Positions 1 through 10,300 of a stretch of DNA of 64,000 nt are shown here, in pieces. Below the pieces are notes generated by a model. That model was not told where the DNA came from. It did not search any database and saw only the letters and a program-made list of their open reading frames with translations. A program made the translations under genes and the position numbers. Within the stretch, counting starts at the first letter, position 1; the number at the start of each line of letters is the position of its first letter. Source of the stretch: an uncultured Sutterella sp. (GTDB taxonomy: Bacteria > Pseudomonadota > Gammaproteobacteria > Burkholderiales > Burkholderiaceae_F); NCBI GenBank assembly GCA_958347955.1, contig CATVXH010000012.1, positions 1-64,000 of the forward strand, in the 5' to 3' direction.

Positions 1-53
1 CTCTGGACCGACGGATTAAGAGTCCGCTGCTCTACCAACTGAGCTACGCTCCC
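1..53 (-). tRNA. tRNA-Lys (anticodon CTT), 3' part cut off by window edge
   Basis: The reverse strand begins GGGAGCGTAGCTCAGTTGG, the classic acceptor and D-arm of a bacterial tRNA. The anticodon loop reads CTCTTAA, which gives anticodon CTT (lysine, AAG codon). The T-arm and 3' end lie beyond position 1, so only the 5' two thirds are present. It sits 28 bases downstream of a second lysine tRNA on the same strand, so the two are probably co-transcribed. Confidence 0.9.
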
Positions 54-81
54 AAACCTTTCTCAAATCAACTTTCGGTGG

Positions 82-157
82 TGGTGGGTCGTGAGAGACT
101 CGAACTCTCGACCAACGGATTAAAAGTCCGCTGCTCTACCGACTGAGCTAACGACCC
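82..157 (-). tRNA. tRNA-Lys (anticodon TTT)
   Basis: A complete 76-base tRNA on the reverse strand. The acceptor stem is GGGTCGT/ACGACCC, the discriminator base is A, and the CCA end is encoded (82-84). The anticodon loop CTTTTAA gives TTT (lysine, AAA codon). It is transcribed ahead of the tRNA-Lys(CTT) at the window start. Confidence 0.95.
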
Positions 158-515
158 GTTTGTTGTAACGAGCGGGACAAGCCCACTGGTAACGTGTCCA
201 ACCGAGTGCGAAATATTGCCTCAATAAAATGAATTTGTCAAATTTTTTTTTTGAAATAGAAAAAATAAGTGGGTTTGTAATATGTCAATAAAGATCAATT
301 ATTGATACGATTGTTAGGGTAAACACTAACAAATTTGACCGATTAAAGTCTCGACAAATGATCTTTTATAGTGAATAATTCTAAATGTCGTAAATATGGA
401 TCGCCCTAATTTAGCGACATTCATTAGAGATTGTATGTATTTTTTCGTAAGTTTGAAAAATATATAGATGAGTGTTTGAAAGATTGGGCACACGATAACT
501 GTTTAAGGAAAGAAA
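158..515. promoter_or_regulatory. AT-rich intergenic region upstream of recA and the tRNA genes
   Basis: This stretch separates the divergently oriented tRNA-Lys genes and recA, so promoters for both should lie here. It is strongly AT-rich with T and A runs. A perfect 13-base palindrome, ATCAATTATTGAT, sits at 294-306. I looked for a canonical LexA box (CTGT-N8-ACAG) and did not find one, so SOS control of recA cannot be supported from sequence. The recA ribosome site AAGGAAAG lies at about 506-513. Confidence 0.4.
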
Positions 516-1589
516 ATGGCTGAAAAGAAAACGTTACCGCGAGTCGAACGCGTAGAGGGCGAAGAACGTAAAAAGGCTTTAAGTGCGGCTTTAGCGCAAA
601 TTGAAAAGCAATTTGGCAAAGGCTCCATTATGCGCATGGGTGATAAGGGCATGAGTGAAGATATCGATGTGGTATCCACCGGTTCTTTGGGGTTGGATCT
701 GGCCTTGGGTGTAGGGGGGTTGCCTCGTGGACGTATCATAGAAATTTACGGTCCGGAATCTTCTGGTAAGACCACGTTAGCGTTGCACGTGGTGGCTCAA
801 ATGCAAAAAACTGGCGGCACATGCGCCTATATTGACGCAGAACACGCCTTGGATATTCAATACGCTCAGCGTTTGGGTGTTAATCTTGCCGATCTCTTAA
901 TTTCGCAACCGGACACGGGCGAGCAAGCTTTGGAAATTTGCGACGCTTTGGTTCGTTCCGGTTCGGTTGACATGGTGGTGATTGATTCGGTGGCGGCGTT
1001 GACACCTCAAGCGGAAATTGAAGGCGAGATGGGTGAAGCCTTACCTGGATTGCAGGCTCGTTTGATGAGCCAGGCGCTGAGAAAATTAACCTCCTCCATT
1101 AAACGAACCAATACGCTGGTCATTTTCATCAATCAGATCCGTATGAAAATTGGAGTCAGCTACGGAAATCCTGAAACGACTACGGGCGGCAATGCGCTTA
1201 AGTTCTACAGTTCGGTCCGCTTGGATATTCGACGCGTTGGCGCGATCAAAAAAGGGGACGAGGTCATCGGTTCTGATACGAAGGTGAAGGTCGTGAAAAA
1301 TAAAGTGGCACCTCCGTTTAAGACCGCGCAGTTTGACATTCTTTATGGGGATGGTATTTCCCATGAAGGGGAAGTCATTGACATGGCTGTCGATTTGAAT
1401 TTAATTCAAAAGTCTGGCGCATGGTACAGCTATCAAGGCAGCAAGATAGGTCAAGGTAGGGACAATGCCCGTGAATTCCTCAAAAATAATCCCGATATTT
1501 TGACGGAGGTTGAGGATAAGATCCGCGAATTAAAAGGCGTGAAAACTCTGAAGAAGTCTGAACCGACGGATTTAGTTGATGCAGTCTGA
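516..1589 (+). CDS. recA: Recombinase RecA
   Basis: RecA forms an ATP-dependent filament on single-stranded DNA, catalyses strand exchange and triggers LexA self-cleavage. The 357-residue protein has the normal RecA length. The P-loop GPESSGKT is at residues 79-86, and the conserved core segments IDAEHALD, VVIDSVAAL and FINQIRMKIGV are all present. The ATG start is preceded by AAGGAAAG. The N-terminus is about ten residues longer than in E. coli, as is usual in Burkholderiales. The stop codon overlaps the start of recX, so the two form a recA-recX operon. Confidence 0.99.
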   Translation: MAEKKTLPRVERVEGEERKKALSAALAQIEKQFGKGSIMRMGDKGMSEDIDVVSTGSLGLDLALGVGGLPRGRIIEIYGPESSGKTTLALHVVAQMQKTGGTCAYIDAEHALDIQYAQRLGVNLADLLISQPDTGEQALEICDALVRSGSVDMVVIDSVAALTPQAEIEGEMGEALPGLQARLMSQALRKLTSSIKRTNTLVIFINQIRMKIGVSYGNPETTTGGNALKFYSSVRLDIRRVGAIKKGDEVIGSDTKVKVVKNKVAPPFKTAQFDILYGDGISHEGEVIDMAVDLNLIQKSGAWYSYQGSKIGQGRDNAREFLKNNPDILTEVEDKIRELKGVKTLKKSEPTDLVDAV

Positions 1590-2088
1590 TAAAGAAAATT
1601 TCGATGAAACGCCCCCTCGGCGTCATGGAGAACGCAACAGCCTGAGTTTGAAAGCTCGGGCTGTGAGGTACTTGTCTCGTCGGGAATACAGTCGTATGGA
1701 ATTACAGCAAAAGCTGCGACGCTATATGACTGAATTTGAATCCGATGACGATTTACAGGGGGTTTTAGATGATCTTGAGCGTAAAGGTTATCTGTCGGAT
1801 GAGCGTTTTGCCCAATCACGCGTAAGGGTTCGATCCGCTCGTTACGGAAACATGAGATTGGCCTATGAACTGAAAGCGAGCGGCGTCAACTCAGAACTCA
1901 TCAATCGAGCTATTGATGAGCTAGGAGCGAGTGAGTTCGACAGAGCTAAACAACTTTGGTTGAAACGTTTTGGAGAACCAGCCGAGGACTTTAAGGAACG
2001 AGGCAAGCAAATGCGCTATCTTTTGGCTAGGGGGTTTTCCATGGAGACAGCCAGAAAAGTTGTTCAGATCGAGGATTGTGAAGAATAG
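1579..2088 (+). CDS. recX: RecA regulatory protein RecX
   Basis: RecX binds RecA filaments and limits their extension and ATPase activity. The protein has the tandem three-helix layout of the family: ARAVRYLSRREYSRMELQQKL near the N-terminus, then a segment with DDLERKGYLSDERFAQ, and a C-terminal repeat ending RYLLARGFSMETARKVV. At about 169 residues it matches family size. An in-frame TTG at 1576 exists, but ATG at 1579 is the more likely start; either way the gene overlaps the end of recA, implying translational coupling. Confidence 0.93.
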   Translation: MQSDKENFDETPPRRHGERNSLSLKARAVRYLSRREYSRMELQQKLRRYMTEFESDDDLQGVLDDLERKGYLSDERFAQSRVRVRSARYGNMRLAYELKASGVNSELINRAIDELGASEFDRAKQLWLKRFGEPAEDFKERGKQMRYLLARGFSMETARKVVQIEDCEE

Positions 2089-2091
2089 AAA

Positions 2092-2114
2092 GGGGAAGAC
2101 TGACACGCTTCCCC
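2092..2114. terminator. Hairpin between convergent recX and folD
   Basis: A perfect 7-base-pair stem GGGGAAG/CTTCCCC (2092-2098 and 2108-2114) with a 9-base loop lies between the recX stop and the folD stop. No clear T-run follows on either strand, so it may be a weak or Rho-assisted terminator. Confidence 0.4.
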
Positions 2115-2122
2115 CATTGAAA

Positions 2123-2971
2123 TCAGAAAGGATTTTGTCGTTTTTGGGCTGACAACAGCGTATTGTGCATCAACATGGCGATCGTCATCGGTCCAACGCC
2201 GCCAGGCACCGGAGTAATCCATCCAGCCACTTTCATTGCGTTTTCAGTATCTACATCACCGCATAATTTCCCGTTTTCGTCCCGATTTGTGCCGACATCA
2301 ATAACAACGGCTCCCGGTTTGATCATATCGGAGGTTACGTATTTAGCCCGACCGATTGCGGCAATTAAGATATCGGCATCCAAAGTGTAGTGTTTTAGAT
2401 TTGGTGTATGACTGTGAGTCATTGTGACCGTGGCATTTTCTTGCAACATCAGCATCGCCAGTGGTTTGCCTACGATGTTGGAGCGTCCGAGGATAACTGC
2501 GTGTTTTCCTTCGATAGGGCAATTGATAGCCTTTAACAGTTCAATAATGCCTGCCGGGGTGCACGGTTTGAAGCCGCCTCCGGTTGTGACAAGTTTGCCG
2601 GTATTGTAGATATGAAAACCGTCAACATCCTTGCTTGGATCAATTGTTTCCAAGATCAAGCCGGCATGCATGTGTTCCGGCAGCGGCAGCTGAACCAGAA
2701 TGCCGTCGACACAGGGGTCTTCATTGAGAGCGCGTATAACCTCCAGTAAGCGCTCATCCGAGCAGTCGGCGGGCAACCGGTGCTCAATGGAAGTAATCCC
2801 CACTTCGTTACAGGCTTTGACTTTATTCCTGACGTATACCGCACTGGCCGGGTTTTCTCCGACCATGACAACAGCCAAAGCCGGAGCTCTGCGAAGCTTC
2901 GCAGCGGCTAGCTTGGTGCGAAGCCTGATGGCTTGAGCAATGGCTTTACCATCTATTATTTGGGCTGGCAT
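2123..2971 (-). CDS. folD: Bifunctional methylenetetrahydrofolate dehydrogenase / methenyl-THF cyclohydrolase FolD
   Basis: FolD converts 5,10-methylene-THF to 5,10-methenyl-THF with NADP and then to 10-formyl-THF, supplying one-carbon units for purine and formyl-Met synthesis. The 282-residue protein is the usual length. Family signatures are visible: the catalytic YVRNKVKAC segment, DGILVQLPLP, DVDGFH, PCTPAGI, the nucleotide-binding GRSNIVGKP and the C-terminal PGGVGPMT. It is monocistronic, convergent with recX. Confidence 0.97.
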   Translation of the reverse strand: MPAQIIDGKAIAQAIRLRTKLAAAKLRRAPALAVVMVGENPASAVYVRNKVKACNEVGITSIEHRLPADCSDERLLEVIRALNEDPCVDGILVQLPLPEHMHAGLILETIDPSKDVDGFHIYNTGKLVTTGGGFKPCTPAGIIELLKAINCPIEGKHAVILGRSNIVGKPLAMLMLQENATVTMTHSHTPNLKHYTLDADILIAAIGRAKYVTSDMIKPGAVVIDVGTNRDENGKLCGDVDTENAMKVAGWITPVPGGVGPMTIAMLMHNTLLSAQKRQNPF

Positions 2972-2993
2972 AAAGAAATCCTTAATCTTATGG

Positions 2994-3021
2994 AAAGTCC
3001 GCCGAGATTAAGGCGGACTTT
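2994..3021 (-). terminator. Factor-independent terminator after the response-regulator gene
   Basis: A 10-base-pair stem AAAGTCCGCC/GGCGGACTTT (2994-3003 and 3012-3021) with an 8-base loop lies just past the stop of the regulator gene at 3048 and upstream of folD. A short T-run ends the stem when read on the minus strand. Confidence 0.7.
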
Positions 3022-3047
3022 TCGATCTAACCTGCCTGATCTGAAGG

Positions 3048-3698
3048 TCAGATTTGCTTGTTGGCGCTCATCACCACACGCATTAAATCGGCGACTGTGC
3101 CGGAGTTGGTTTTGTCCATGATGGACGCGCGATGGGCCTCAACGGTTTTAATTGAAATACCCAGATCATCGGCGATTTGCTTATTCAAACGACCCGCAAC
3201 GATGCGCTCAAGCACCTGTTGTTCACGCGGCGTTAATTTTGAAAGCATCGCTTCATTGAGCGCTTGTCTTTCACTCTTGACTCGCTGTTCTCGAGCTTCG
3301 GATAAGAGGCGAGAAAGGAGCGGTAAAAGCAAATCGACCTGCACAGGTTTTTGCAGAAAATCCGCCGCGCCTTTCTTCAGAGCGCTCACAGCCATCGGCA
3401 CATCTCCGTGTCCGGTCAGAAACACAATGGGAATTGAGGCCTTACGAGCAATTAAGTGATCCTGAACTTCAGTACCCGGCATGCCCGGCATGCGTTGGTC
3501 GAGCAACAAGACAGCGATGGCCTTGGGATCGTACTTGGCAAGAAATGCCTCTCCGCTGTCGTACGCTTCTACCCGATAGTCCTCCGTCTCCAAAAGTCTG
3601 CGCAGAGAGTCGCGAACGTCAGCGTCATCATCGACAAGGTAAACTGTGCCGAGGGGTTCTTTGCGGATATTGTCAAAATTGAATGTAGGGAAAGACAT
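3048..3698 (-). CDS. Two-component response regulator, FixJ/NarL-type
   Basis: This is a DNA-binding response regulator. Residues about 15-130 form a receiver domain with the acidic pocket VDDD (22-25), the phospho-acceptor Asp67 in LLLDQRMPGM, Thr95 and Lys117. Residues about 150-210 form a LuxR-type helix-turn-helix (LTPREQQVLERI...NKQIADDLGISIKTVEAHR). The Q in LDQRMPGM is typical of the FixJ subfamily. It lies downstream of the kinase gene on the same strand with a 57-base gap, so the two surely form one system. The signal sensed cannot be read from sequence. Confidence 0.93.
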   Translation of the reverse strand: MSFPTFNFDNIRKEPLGTVYLVDDDADVRDSLRRLLETEDYRVEAYDSGEAFLAKYDPKAIAVLLLDQRMPGMPGTEVQDHLIARKASIPIVFLTGHGDVPMAVSALKKGAADFLQKPVQVDLLLPLLSRLLSEAREQRVKSERQALNEAMLSKLTPREQQVLERIVAGRLNKQIADDLGISIKTVEAHRASIMDKTNSGTVADLMRVVMSANKQI

Positions 3699-3755
3699 GA
3701 TTCAAAAGTGGGCAATAAGCCGTGATTTTTCTAATAAGCGTCCATTTTAAACTGT

Positions 3756-6131
3756 TTATTGTTTTTCGGATGGCAACATAAGTGTAAAGATGGTACCTCG
3801 GCCGATGTTATCCGAGATTGTCAGTCGCCCATGGTGAAGTTCAACAATTGTTCTGCAGATATTCAGCCCCATTCCCATGCCGGTGGATTTAGTTGTAAAG
3901 AACGGATCGAATAATTGGGCTTTGTGTTCGTCATCAATCCCAACGCCATTATCGGCAACTTCAAAAACAACATTGTGTTCGATCGTTGAATATATCGTCA
4001 GCGTGACTTCCGGCTTTTGACCGGCAATGCCGACGCTGGCTTCGATTCCGTTCTTAATCAGGTTTAATAAAACCTGCTCGATCATGATTTCATCGCACCA
4101 AACGTTGGAAATATCTTGAGCAATGTAGTACTGCAATTTAGCCTTGTGACGTCTGGCTTGGATATTGGCCAATTCCATAACTTCTTTGACCAAATTAATC
4201 ACGGGAATTGACTCCATTTTAGGTTCGCTGCGCTTGGTGAACGATCGGATTCGCTGAATGATACCGGCAGCCCTTTGTGCCTGAGCCCCAATGCGTGAGA
4301 CGGAATAGAACATTTCGTGATCTTCTGGAACCCCGGCTTTTTTCATCATACTGCCCACAATGTAAGCGTAATTGGAGATGGCCGTTAGCGGTTGGTTGAG
4401 TTCATGAGCGAGTGAACTGGCCATTTCGCCCATGCTGACTAAGCGTGAATTGAGTTCTGAGCGTGCCTGTTGCTCTGCCAGCAGATTCTCATTTTTACGT
4501 CTTTCAGTAATATCGGACAAGATTTGCAAACGGACCTCGGTACGGTCTGTCCAGGTAATGGTTCTTTCGTGCAGATCAAACCACTTGTCGCTTTCTTCTA
4601 TGTAAATGTCACCTGTAAGATCGCTAGCTTCAAAAATTTGTTTTTCTCTGTGTTGGGTGATCAGCTCTTTGTGAGCTCGTAAGTGTCCCGCGCTGTCCGG
4701 ACCGAAGAGTTTGTCATAGACAGTGTTGGAAAAAAGCAAAACATTGCTTTGAGGATCAATCACACTAATGGCATCTTGCATTGACTCCAGCACTCGAGTG
4801 AATCGTTCATGAGCCGCGGTAACTCGTTCTTGAGCTTGTCGGATTTCCGATATATCTGTCAGAGTCCAGAGCCAACCGAGTTGCGTGCCTTCCACAGTAA
4901 TCATTGGGGAAATGTAAATAAACGCACTGAAGGTCGAACCATCGGGACGCCTCGGGTGAAACTCGTAGCTGGTGCTTGTCATTTGTCCCCGCTTGATCGT
5001 GTCAAACAGTTCCATCAAGCGAAACCTTGCATCACCTTCAGGCCAATAAGAGTATGGCGGGAGTTGCCCGATCAGATGCTCGTTTGAGTTTAAGCCCAAA
5101 AGATCGGTAAAAGTACGGTTCGTGTAGACGATTCGACCGTTACGGTCGGTAACTTGCAAGCCCGACAATTGACTGTCGGCGATGGTTTTTCTTAAGGCCG
5201 TTTCTGCTCGAAGAGCGGTTTCTATGCTGTTTTGCCTCCAATTGAAACGAATAAGGCCCAAAAGCGCCACAATCAAAAAGATCCCTAATGCGCTAATCAC
5301 CCAAAAAAGGGTATTTTGGGTCAGAAGTCCTTGAGCGTAACTGGAAACCTGCAATTCGAAACTGGCAGGTAACGGCTCCAATTTCATCTTATAGGTGATT
5401 GTTTGCCGATGAGAGTCGGTGCTCGCAGCAACAATGGCTGTGCCGTTGTAAAGCAAACTGGTTCTGAAAGAGGAGTCACGCCGGCTCTGTGTTGCCTGAC
5501 GAAGCAATGACCATATTGAAATGCGAGAAATCTGTAAATAGGCTCTGTCACCAATAACGGCAGGTGAGACTAAGTCAATAAAAGGTGATCCCTCAATGGG
5601 AAGCGAATAAGGTTCGGAAAATGAGGATGAACCGGTACGCTTGGCTCGTGAAATTGCGGCTGCCGTCGTAGCTCGTTGATAGTATTCGCCGATTCGAAAT
5701 GTGATGTCTCCAAAAGGATGTGGAGAGGCAAATGATGCCAGGACCTGATTCTTGCTGTCCGTGTAATTAATCTCGAGAATTTCGTCTCGATCTAACATCA
5801 ATTCACGCGATTGGTTTTGCAGACGTTGCAAATTCTCGTGAAAATTTTGATTCGGGGGAAGGGCGTTGTGGAGCTGATTGAGACGTTCTAAGTCAGAATT
5901 TAAACGGATAGAAAACGCTTCGGCCCATAATTCTGTGTTTTGGTGCAGTTGCGACAGTTGGGATTTTTGATCTTCAGATTGAATAACCCGACCGATGAAA
6001 AGCAATCCGATAATCACGCAGATAAGCATAATCCAGGTCATGATGATGCCGAACATGCTCTGTCCGCGAAATGTCTTATCGCCCAGGCTCTTAAATGTTT
6101 CGACTGCAAAAATTGGGGTTGTGCTTTCCAC
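3756..6131 (-). CDS. Membrane sensor histidine kinase with two PAS domains
   Basis: The 791-residue protein has a first transmembrane helix near residues 28-47, a periplasmic sensory region to about residue 270, a second helix (NTLFWVISALGIFLIVALLGLI), then two PAS domains (about 310-425 and 440-550). The HisKA motif SLAHELNQPLTAIS contains the phospho-histidine. The ATP-binding domain shows the N box NLIKNGIEAS and the G boxes ADNGVGID and GMGMGLNI. The HELNQPL form is typical of FixL/TtrS/DctB-like kinases that pair with FixJ-type regulators. It should phosphorylate the regulator encoded just downstream. Confidence 0.92.
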   Translation of the reverse strand: MESTTPIFAVETFKSLGDKTFRGQSMFGIIMTWIMLICVIIGLLFIGRVIQSEDQKSQLSQLHQNTELWAEAFSIRLNSDLERLNQLHNALPPNQNFHENLQRLQNQSRELMLDRDEILEINYTDSKNQVLASFASPHPFGDITFRIGEYYQRATTAAAISRAKRTGSSSFSEPYSLPIEGSPFIDLVSPAVIGDRAYLQISRISIWSLLRQATQSRRDSSFRTSLLYNGTAIVAASTDSHRQTITYKMKLEPLPASFELQVSSYAQGLLTQNTLFWVISALGIFLIVALLGLIRFNWRQNSIETALRAETALRKTIADSQLSGLQVTDRNGRIVYTNRTFTDLLGLNSNEHLIGQLPPYSYWPEGDARFRLMELFDTIKRGQMTSTSYEFHPRRPDGSTFSAFIYISPMITVEGTQLGWLWTLTDISEIRQAQERVTAAHERFTRVLESMQDAISVIDPQSNVLLFSNTVYDKLFGPDSAGHLRAHKELITQHREKQIFEASDLTGDIYIEESDKWFDLHERTITWTDRTEVRLQILSDITERRKNENLLAEQQARSELNSRLVSMGEMASSLAHELNQPLTAISNYAYIVGSMMKKAGVPEDHEMFYSVSRIGAQAQRAAGIIQRIRSFTKRSEPKMESIPVINLVKEVMELANIQARRHKAKLQYYIAQDISNVWCDEIMIEQVLLNLIKNGIEASVGIAGQKPEVTLTIYSTIEHNVVFEVADNGVGIDDEHKAQLFDPFFTTKSTGMGMGLNICRTIVELHHGRLTISDNIGRGTIFTLMLPSEKQ

Positions 6132-6310
6132 GGCTATTAATGTTGAAAAATGTCTTAAGTTTGAATGATAACTGCGTAAAGAGTCTCTGGCTAGCGGATT
6201 CTATTTTTCACGGGCGCTTTCAATCTTTTTAACCAAAACGAATTTCGTAAGTGAAGCGGTTGAATACGCTAAAATTCGAGCAGTTTATCGATGTTTCCAA
6301 TGAGGTCGAC

Positions 6311-6967
6311 ATGAATCAGCAAGAGTTGAAAATGGCAGTTGGTCGTGCTGCTTTGCAATACGTTAAACCTGGAGAAATTCTCGGGGTTGGCACCGGTTCA
6401 ACAGTGGACTGCTTCATTGATGCGCTCAAAGAAAGTGCGATCAACGTCCCGGCATGTGTATCCAGCAGTGTACGTTCCACCCAAAAACTGCAAGCATATG
6501 GCTTTAAAGTCTTGGACCTTAATGAAGTGGATCAAATCAGCGTGTACATTGACGGGGCAGATGAAATTGACCCGCATTTTGCCATGATCAAAGGTGGTGG
6601 CGGAGCGCTGACTCGGGAAAAAATCGTTGCGATGGTTTCCGATAAATTTGTTTGTATTGCCGATGCCTCCAAAAAAGTTGAGGTTTTAGGTAAATTCCCG
6701 TTGCCTATCGAGGTGATTCCCATGGCGGTCAGAGCGGTAAGCCGAGAAATTAAAAAACTCGGAGGTGACCCCGTATTGCGGGATTTCACAACAGACAACG
6801 GAAATAAAATTTTAGACGTCCACGGTTGGGCCATCGACGATCCTAGTCAATGGGAAGAAAGACTCAATCAGATTGTTGGAGTGGTCACGGTGGGTCTTTT
6901 TGCCAAGCGCGGCGCTGATGTACTGTTGCTTGGAACAGAGCAGGGTGTCAAGACATTTGAGCGGTAA
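6311..6967 (+). CDS. rpiA: Ribose-5-phosphate isomerase A
   Basis: RpiA interconverts ribose-5-phosphate and ribulose-5-phosphate in the pentose phosphate pathway. The signatures are GVGTGSTVDCFI (phosphate loop), DGADEID and KGGGGALTREKI. An upstream in-frame GTG at 6251 would add 20 residues that do not resemble the family; ATG at 6311 gives the usual start (MNQQELKMAVGRAAL) and has GAGG about 5 bases upstream. The product is 218 residues, matching the family. Confidence 0.96.
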   Translation: MNQQELKMAVGRAALQYVKPGEILGVGTGSTVDCFIDALKESAINVPACVSSSVRSTQKLQAYGFKVLDLNEVDQISVYIDGADEIDPHFAMIKGGGGALTREKIVAMVSDKFVCIADASKKVEVLGKFPLPIEVIPMAVRAVSREIKKLGGDPVLRDFTTDNGNKILDVHGWAIDDPSQWEERLNQIVGVVTVGLFAKRGADVLLLGTEQGVKTFER

Positions 6968-6970
6968 AAT

Positions 6971-6994
6971 AACGGGCACCGCTGAGTGCCCGTT
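6971..6994. terminator. Bidirectional terminator between rpiA and yggX
   Basis: A 9-base-pair stem AACGGGCAC/GTGCCCGTT with a 6-base loop sits directly after the rpiA stop and before the stop of the convergent yggX gene, so it can serve both. Confidence 0.7.
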
Positions 6995-7000
6995 AATACG

Positions 7001-7270
7001 TTATTTCGGTGGGGTGTAGTTTGGCACAGACTCTACGCCGTCGCCGAAAAGGTACTTTTGCATTTGTCCGAGTAAATGCTTTCGGGCTTCGGGATCGGCG
7101 AGGTTGAGTTGGTATTCGTTCACCATCATGGTTTGCAAACGAATCCAATCATTCCAAGCTTCCTTGGAGATGTTCTCATAGACCTTTTGGCCGAGGGGGC
7201 CGGGAAGCGGTGCGTAATCGAGCCCTTCGGCTTCTTTATTAAGCTTGAGACAGTGGACCATGCGAGTCAT
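7001..7270 (-). CDS. yggX: Fe(2+)-trafficking protein YggX
   Basis: A small cytosolic protein linked to protection of Fe-S clusters from oxidation. The 89 residues match the family length of about 90. The N-terminal MTRMVHCLKLNKEAEGLD carries the conserved Cys7, followed by the typical segments LGQKVYENISKEAW and WIRLQTMMVNEYQLNL. Single gene, convergent with rpiA. Confidence 0.95.
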   Translation of the reverse strand: MTRMVHCLKLNKEAEGLDYAPLPGPLGQKVYENISKEAWNDWIRLQTMMVNEYQLNLADPEARKHLLGQMQKYLFGDGVESVPNYTPPK

Positions 7271-7367
7271 ACTGCTTGTCTCTCCTATGGTTAAATAAAA
7301 CTGTTGTCTATTGTACGAATTCGATTGAAATTTGTCTTGTTGAAAAATTCTGAGTGAGGTTAGAGCG

Positions 7368-10300
7368 GTGAGTGGTAATAGTCTCCGAGACCAATTAAGT
7401 GGTTTGATGCAGGCGAGAATTCAACAAACTCGAAAAAATACTGAAGCTCAGCAAAAGAAAAATGAGATGCTCAGTGCGAGGACTCGACAAACTGAAAAAG
7501 ATTTCGATGAAATGGGAAAAAAGCAATCCCGTCAAACTGTCACGCCTCGAGCCCGATTGACTCCGATGCCTGGTTTGCCGGTTTCAGAGCGAGCCGAAGA
7601 GATCATTGAGGCGATTAAAAAAAATCGAGTGATTATCCTTTGTGGCGAAACGGGCTCCGGCAAAACCACCCAGCTACCAAAACTTTGTGTATTGGCCGGT
7701 CGCGGACGAAAAGGAAAGATTGCTCACACTCAACCGAGACGTATCGCTGCTTCTTCAATTGCCAAGCGCTTGGCTGAAGAAACAGGAACAGAACTTGGTC
7801 AGTGGGTAGGGTTCAAAGTTCGCTTCACCGATAAAACCGATCCCTCGGCGAAAGTGAAACTGATGACTGATGGGATTTTGCTCGCAGAGACCCAAGGCGA
7901 TCCATTATTGAAAGCTTACGACACAATTATTATTGACGAGGCGCACGAACGCAGCATCAATATTGATTTTTTGCTTGGATATTTAAAGGGGTTGCTTAAA
8001 AAACGGTCGGATTTGAAAGTCATTGTTACGTCAGCAACGATTGATAGTGAACGTTTTGCCAAACATTTTGCTGATGAGACAGGAAAACCAGCGCCAGTAT
8101 TAACGGTCTCCGGCCGCACCTATCCGGTCGAAATACGCTATAGAGCGCCCGAGGATGAAGATGAGACCGACGATAAAAGCTTAATGTTGGCAATCTCGGA
8201 GGCCTGCGACGAACTATCACGAGAAGGTCCGGGAGATATTTTGGTGTTTTTACCGGGCGAACGGGAAATCCGAGAAGCAACGGACTTGTTGACACATTCA
8301 CAGCCTCCGACCACGGAAATATTGCCGTTGTACGCTCGACTTTCCGCTGCCGAGCAGGAAAAAGTTTTTAAGCCGAGTGAAAAAAGGCGAATTGTTTTAT
8401 CCACTAATGTGGCTGAAACTTCCATTACAGTGCCAGGAATTCACTATGTGGTGGATACTGGTTTGGCTCGCGTTAAGCGCTACTCCTATCGAAACAAAGT
8501 CGATCAACTATTGGTTGAGCCGGTCAGCCAGGCTTCGGCCAATCAACGATCAGGTCGATGCGGCCGCGTGGCAAACGGTATCTGTATCCGTCTTTACAGC
8601 GAAGAGGATTTTGCCAGGCGAGCGCCATACTCAGATCCAGAAATCATGCGAACGAACCTCGCCGCGGCAATTTTGCGGATGAAGTCTTTGAAGTTGGGTG
8701 ACGCCAGAGCTTTTCCATTTGTACAGGCACCGCCAAATCGCGCCATTGCGGACGGACTTTCTTTGTTAAAAGAGCTCAACGCGATTAATGACAAAGAACG
8801 TCTTACAGAGATTGGGCGAGCATTGGCAAAGTTGCCGGTTGATCCGAAAGTGGCGCGTATGTTGCTTGCGGCTAAAGACAACGATGCCTTGGCAGAGGTT
8901 TTAATTATTGCCAGTGCCCTTTCAGTGCAAGATCCTAGGGAGAGACCTTTAGATCGGCAGGAGGCCGCGGACAATGCGCACCGCGCCATGGCTGATGATA
9001 AAAGTGATTTTTCTACCTTTGTGAAGCTTTGGCGTTATGTTCAAAACGCCATGGAGAACAAGGAAAGCAATCGAAAACTGACCGAAGAATTCAGACGGAA
9101 ATTTTTAAGTCCCAGACGATTGCGCGAATGGCGTGATGTACATCGGCAATTAAAAGAGCTGACTGCCGAGCTCGGTTGGAAAATCAATCAAAAAGAGGCC
9201 AACTACGAGCAGGTTCATACGGCGCTTTTAAGCGGTTTGTTAGGAAACCTGGGCTATAAAATTCCGGATGCGGAACCGAAAGCGGCGCCGTTTTTGGGGG
9301 CAAGGGGAATTAAATTTTTTATTTGGCCGGGTTCGCCCCGAGTAAAAAAGTGTGGCCGTTGGATCATGGCGGCAGAACTGATGGAAACGTCCAGGTTATT
9401 TGCGAGAACCGTGGCTGATGTGGATCCTCAGTGGATTGAACGTGTAGGTCGTCATTTGATTAAAAAGAGCTATTCGGAACCGCATTGGGAGAAAAAAGCG
9501 GGTGCCGTGATGGCGATGGAAAAAGGCACGATTTACGGTTTAACGGTTTACGCTCAAAGAAAGGTGACATACACGGACAAAGACCCCTCACTTTGCCGAG
9601 AACTTTTCATTCGAGAAGCACTGGTTAACGGAGAATTCGAAACTCAGGCGCCCTTTTTTAGGCATAACCAACAGCTGGTTCGAGAAATCCGCGATCTTGA
9701 GCATAAGGCTCGTCGTCTTGACGTGTTGGTCGATGACGAGCTTATCGTGCAGTTTTATGACCATCATTTGCCTGAAGAGGTTGTCAGCGCAGTTACTTTT
9801 GAACAGTGGCGAAAAAAAGCCGAAAAAGAAAACCCCAAAATGTTGTATTTGTCTCGAGAAGAACTCATGCGACACGAGGCAAGCGGCATTACAACAGAGT
9901 ATTTCCCCAAAAACATGGAAATGAAAGGGGTATCGATGGCGCTGACGTATCATTTTGAACCCGGTAGCCCAAGAGACGGGGTGACATTGGCTGTGCCACT
10001 TTATGCTTTGAATTTGGTCGATGAGGTGAAAACCCAGTGGCTTGTCCCCGGAATGCTTAAAGAAAAGGTGCAGCTGTTGATTAAAAGTTTGCCGCAGCGC
10101 TACCGGAGGCACTGCGTTCCTTTGGCTGAATATGCCAAGGGTTTTGTTCAGAGGAATCAGTTGCTGATTGGACAAAAGCCGCTTCTTCAGGTTCTCTGTG
10201 ATGACATCGAGACACAGTGCGCCATTCGCCCTCAAGTTCAAGACTTTAAGTTGGAGCAACTGCCGGCCCATCTGATTATGAATTTCAAGATTCTGGATGA

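Noticed and set aside
158..515. LexA box ahead of recA
   Set aside because: No CTGT-N8-ACAG type sequence found in the region.
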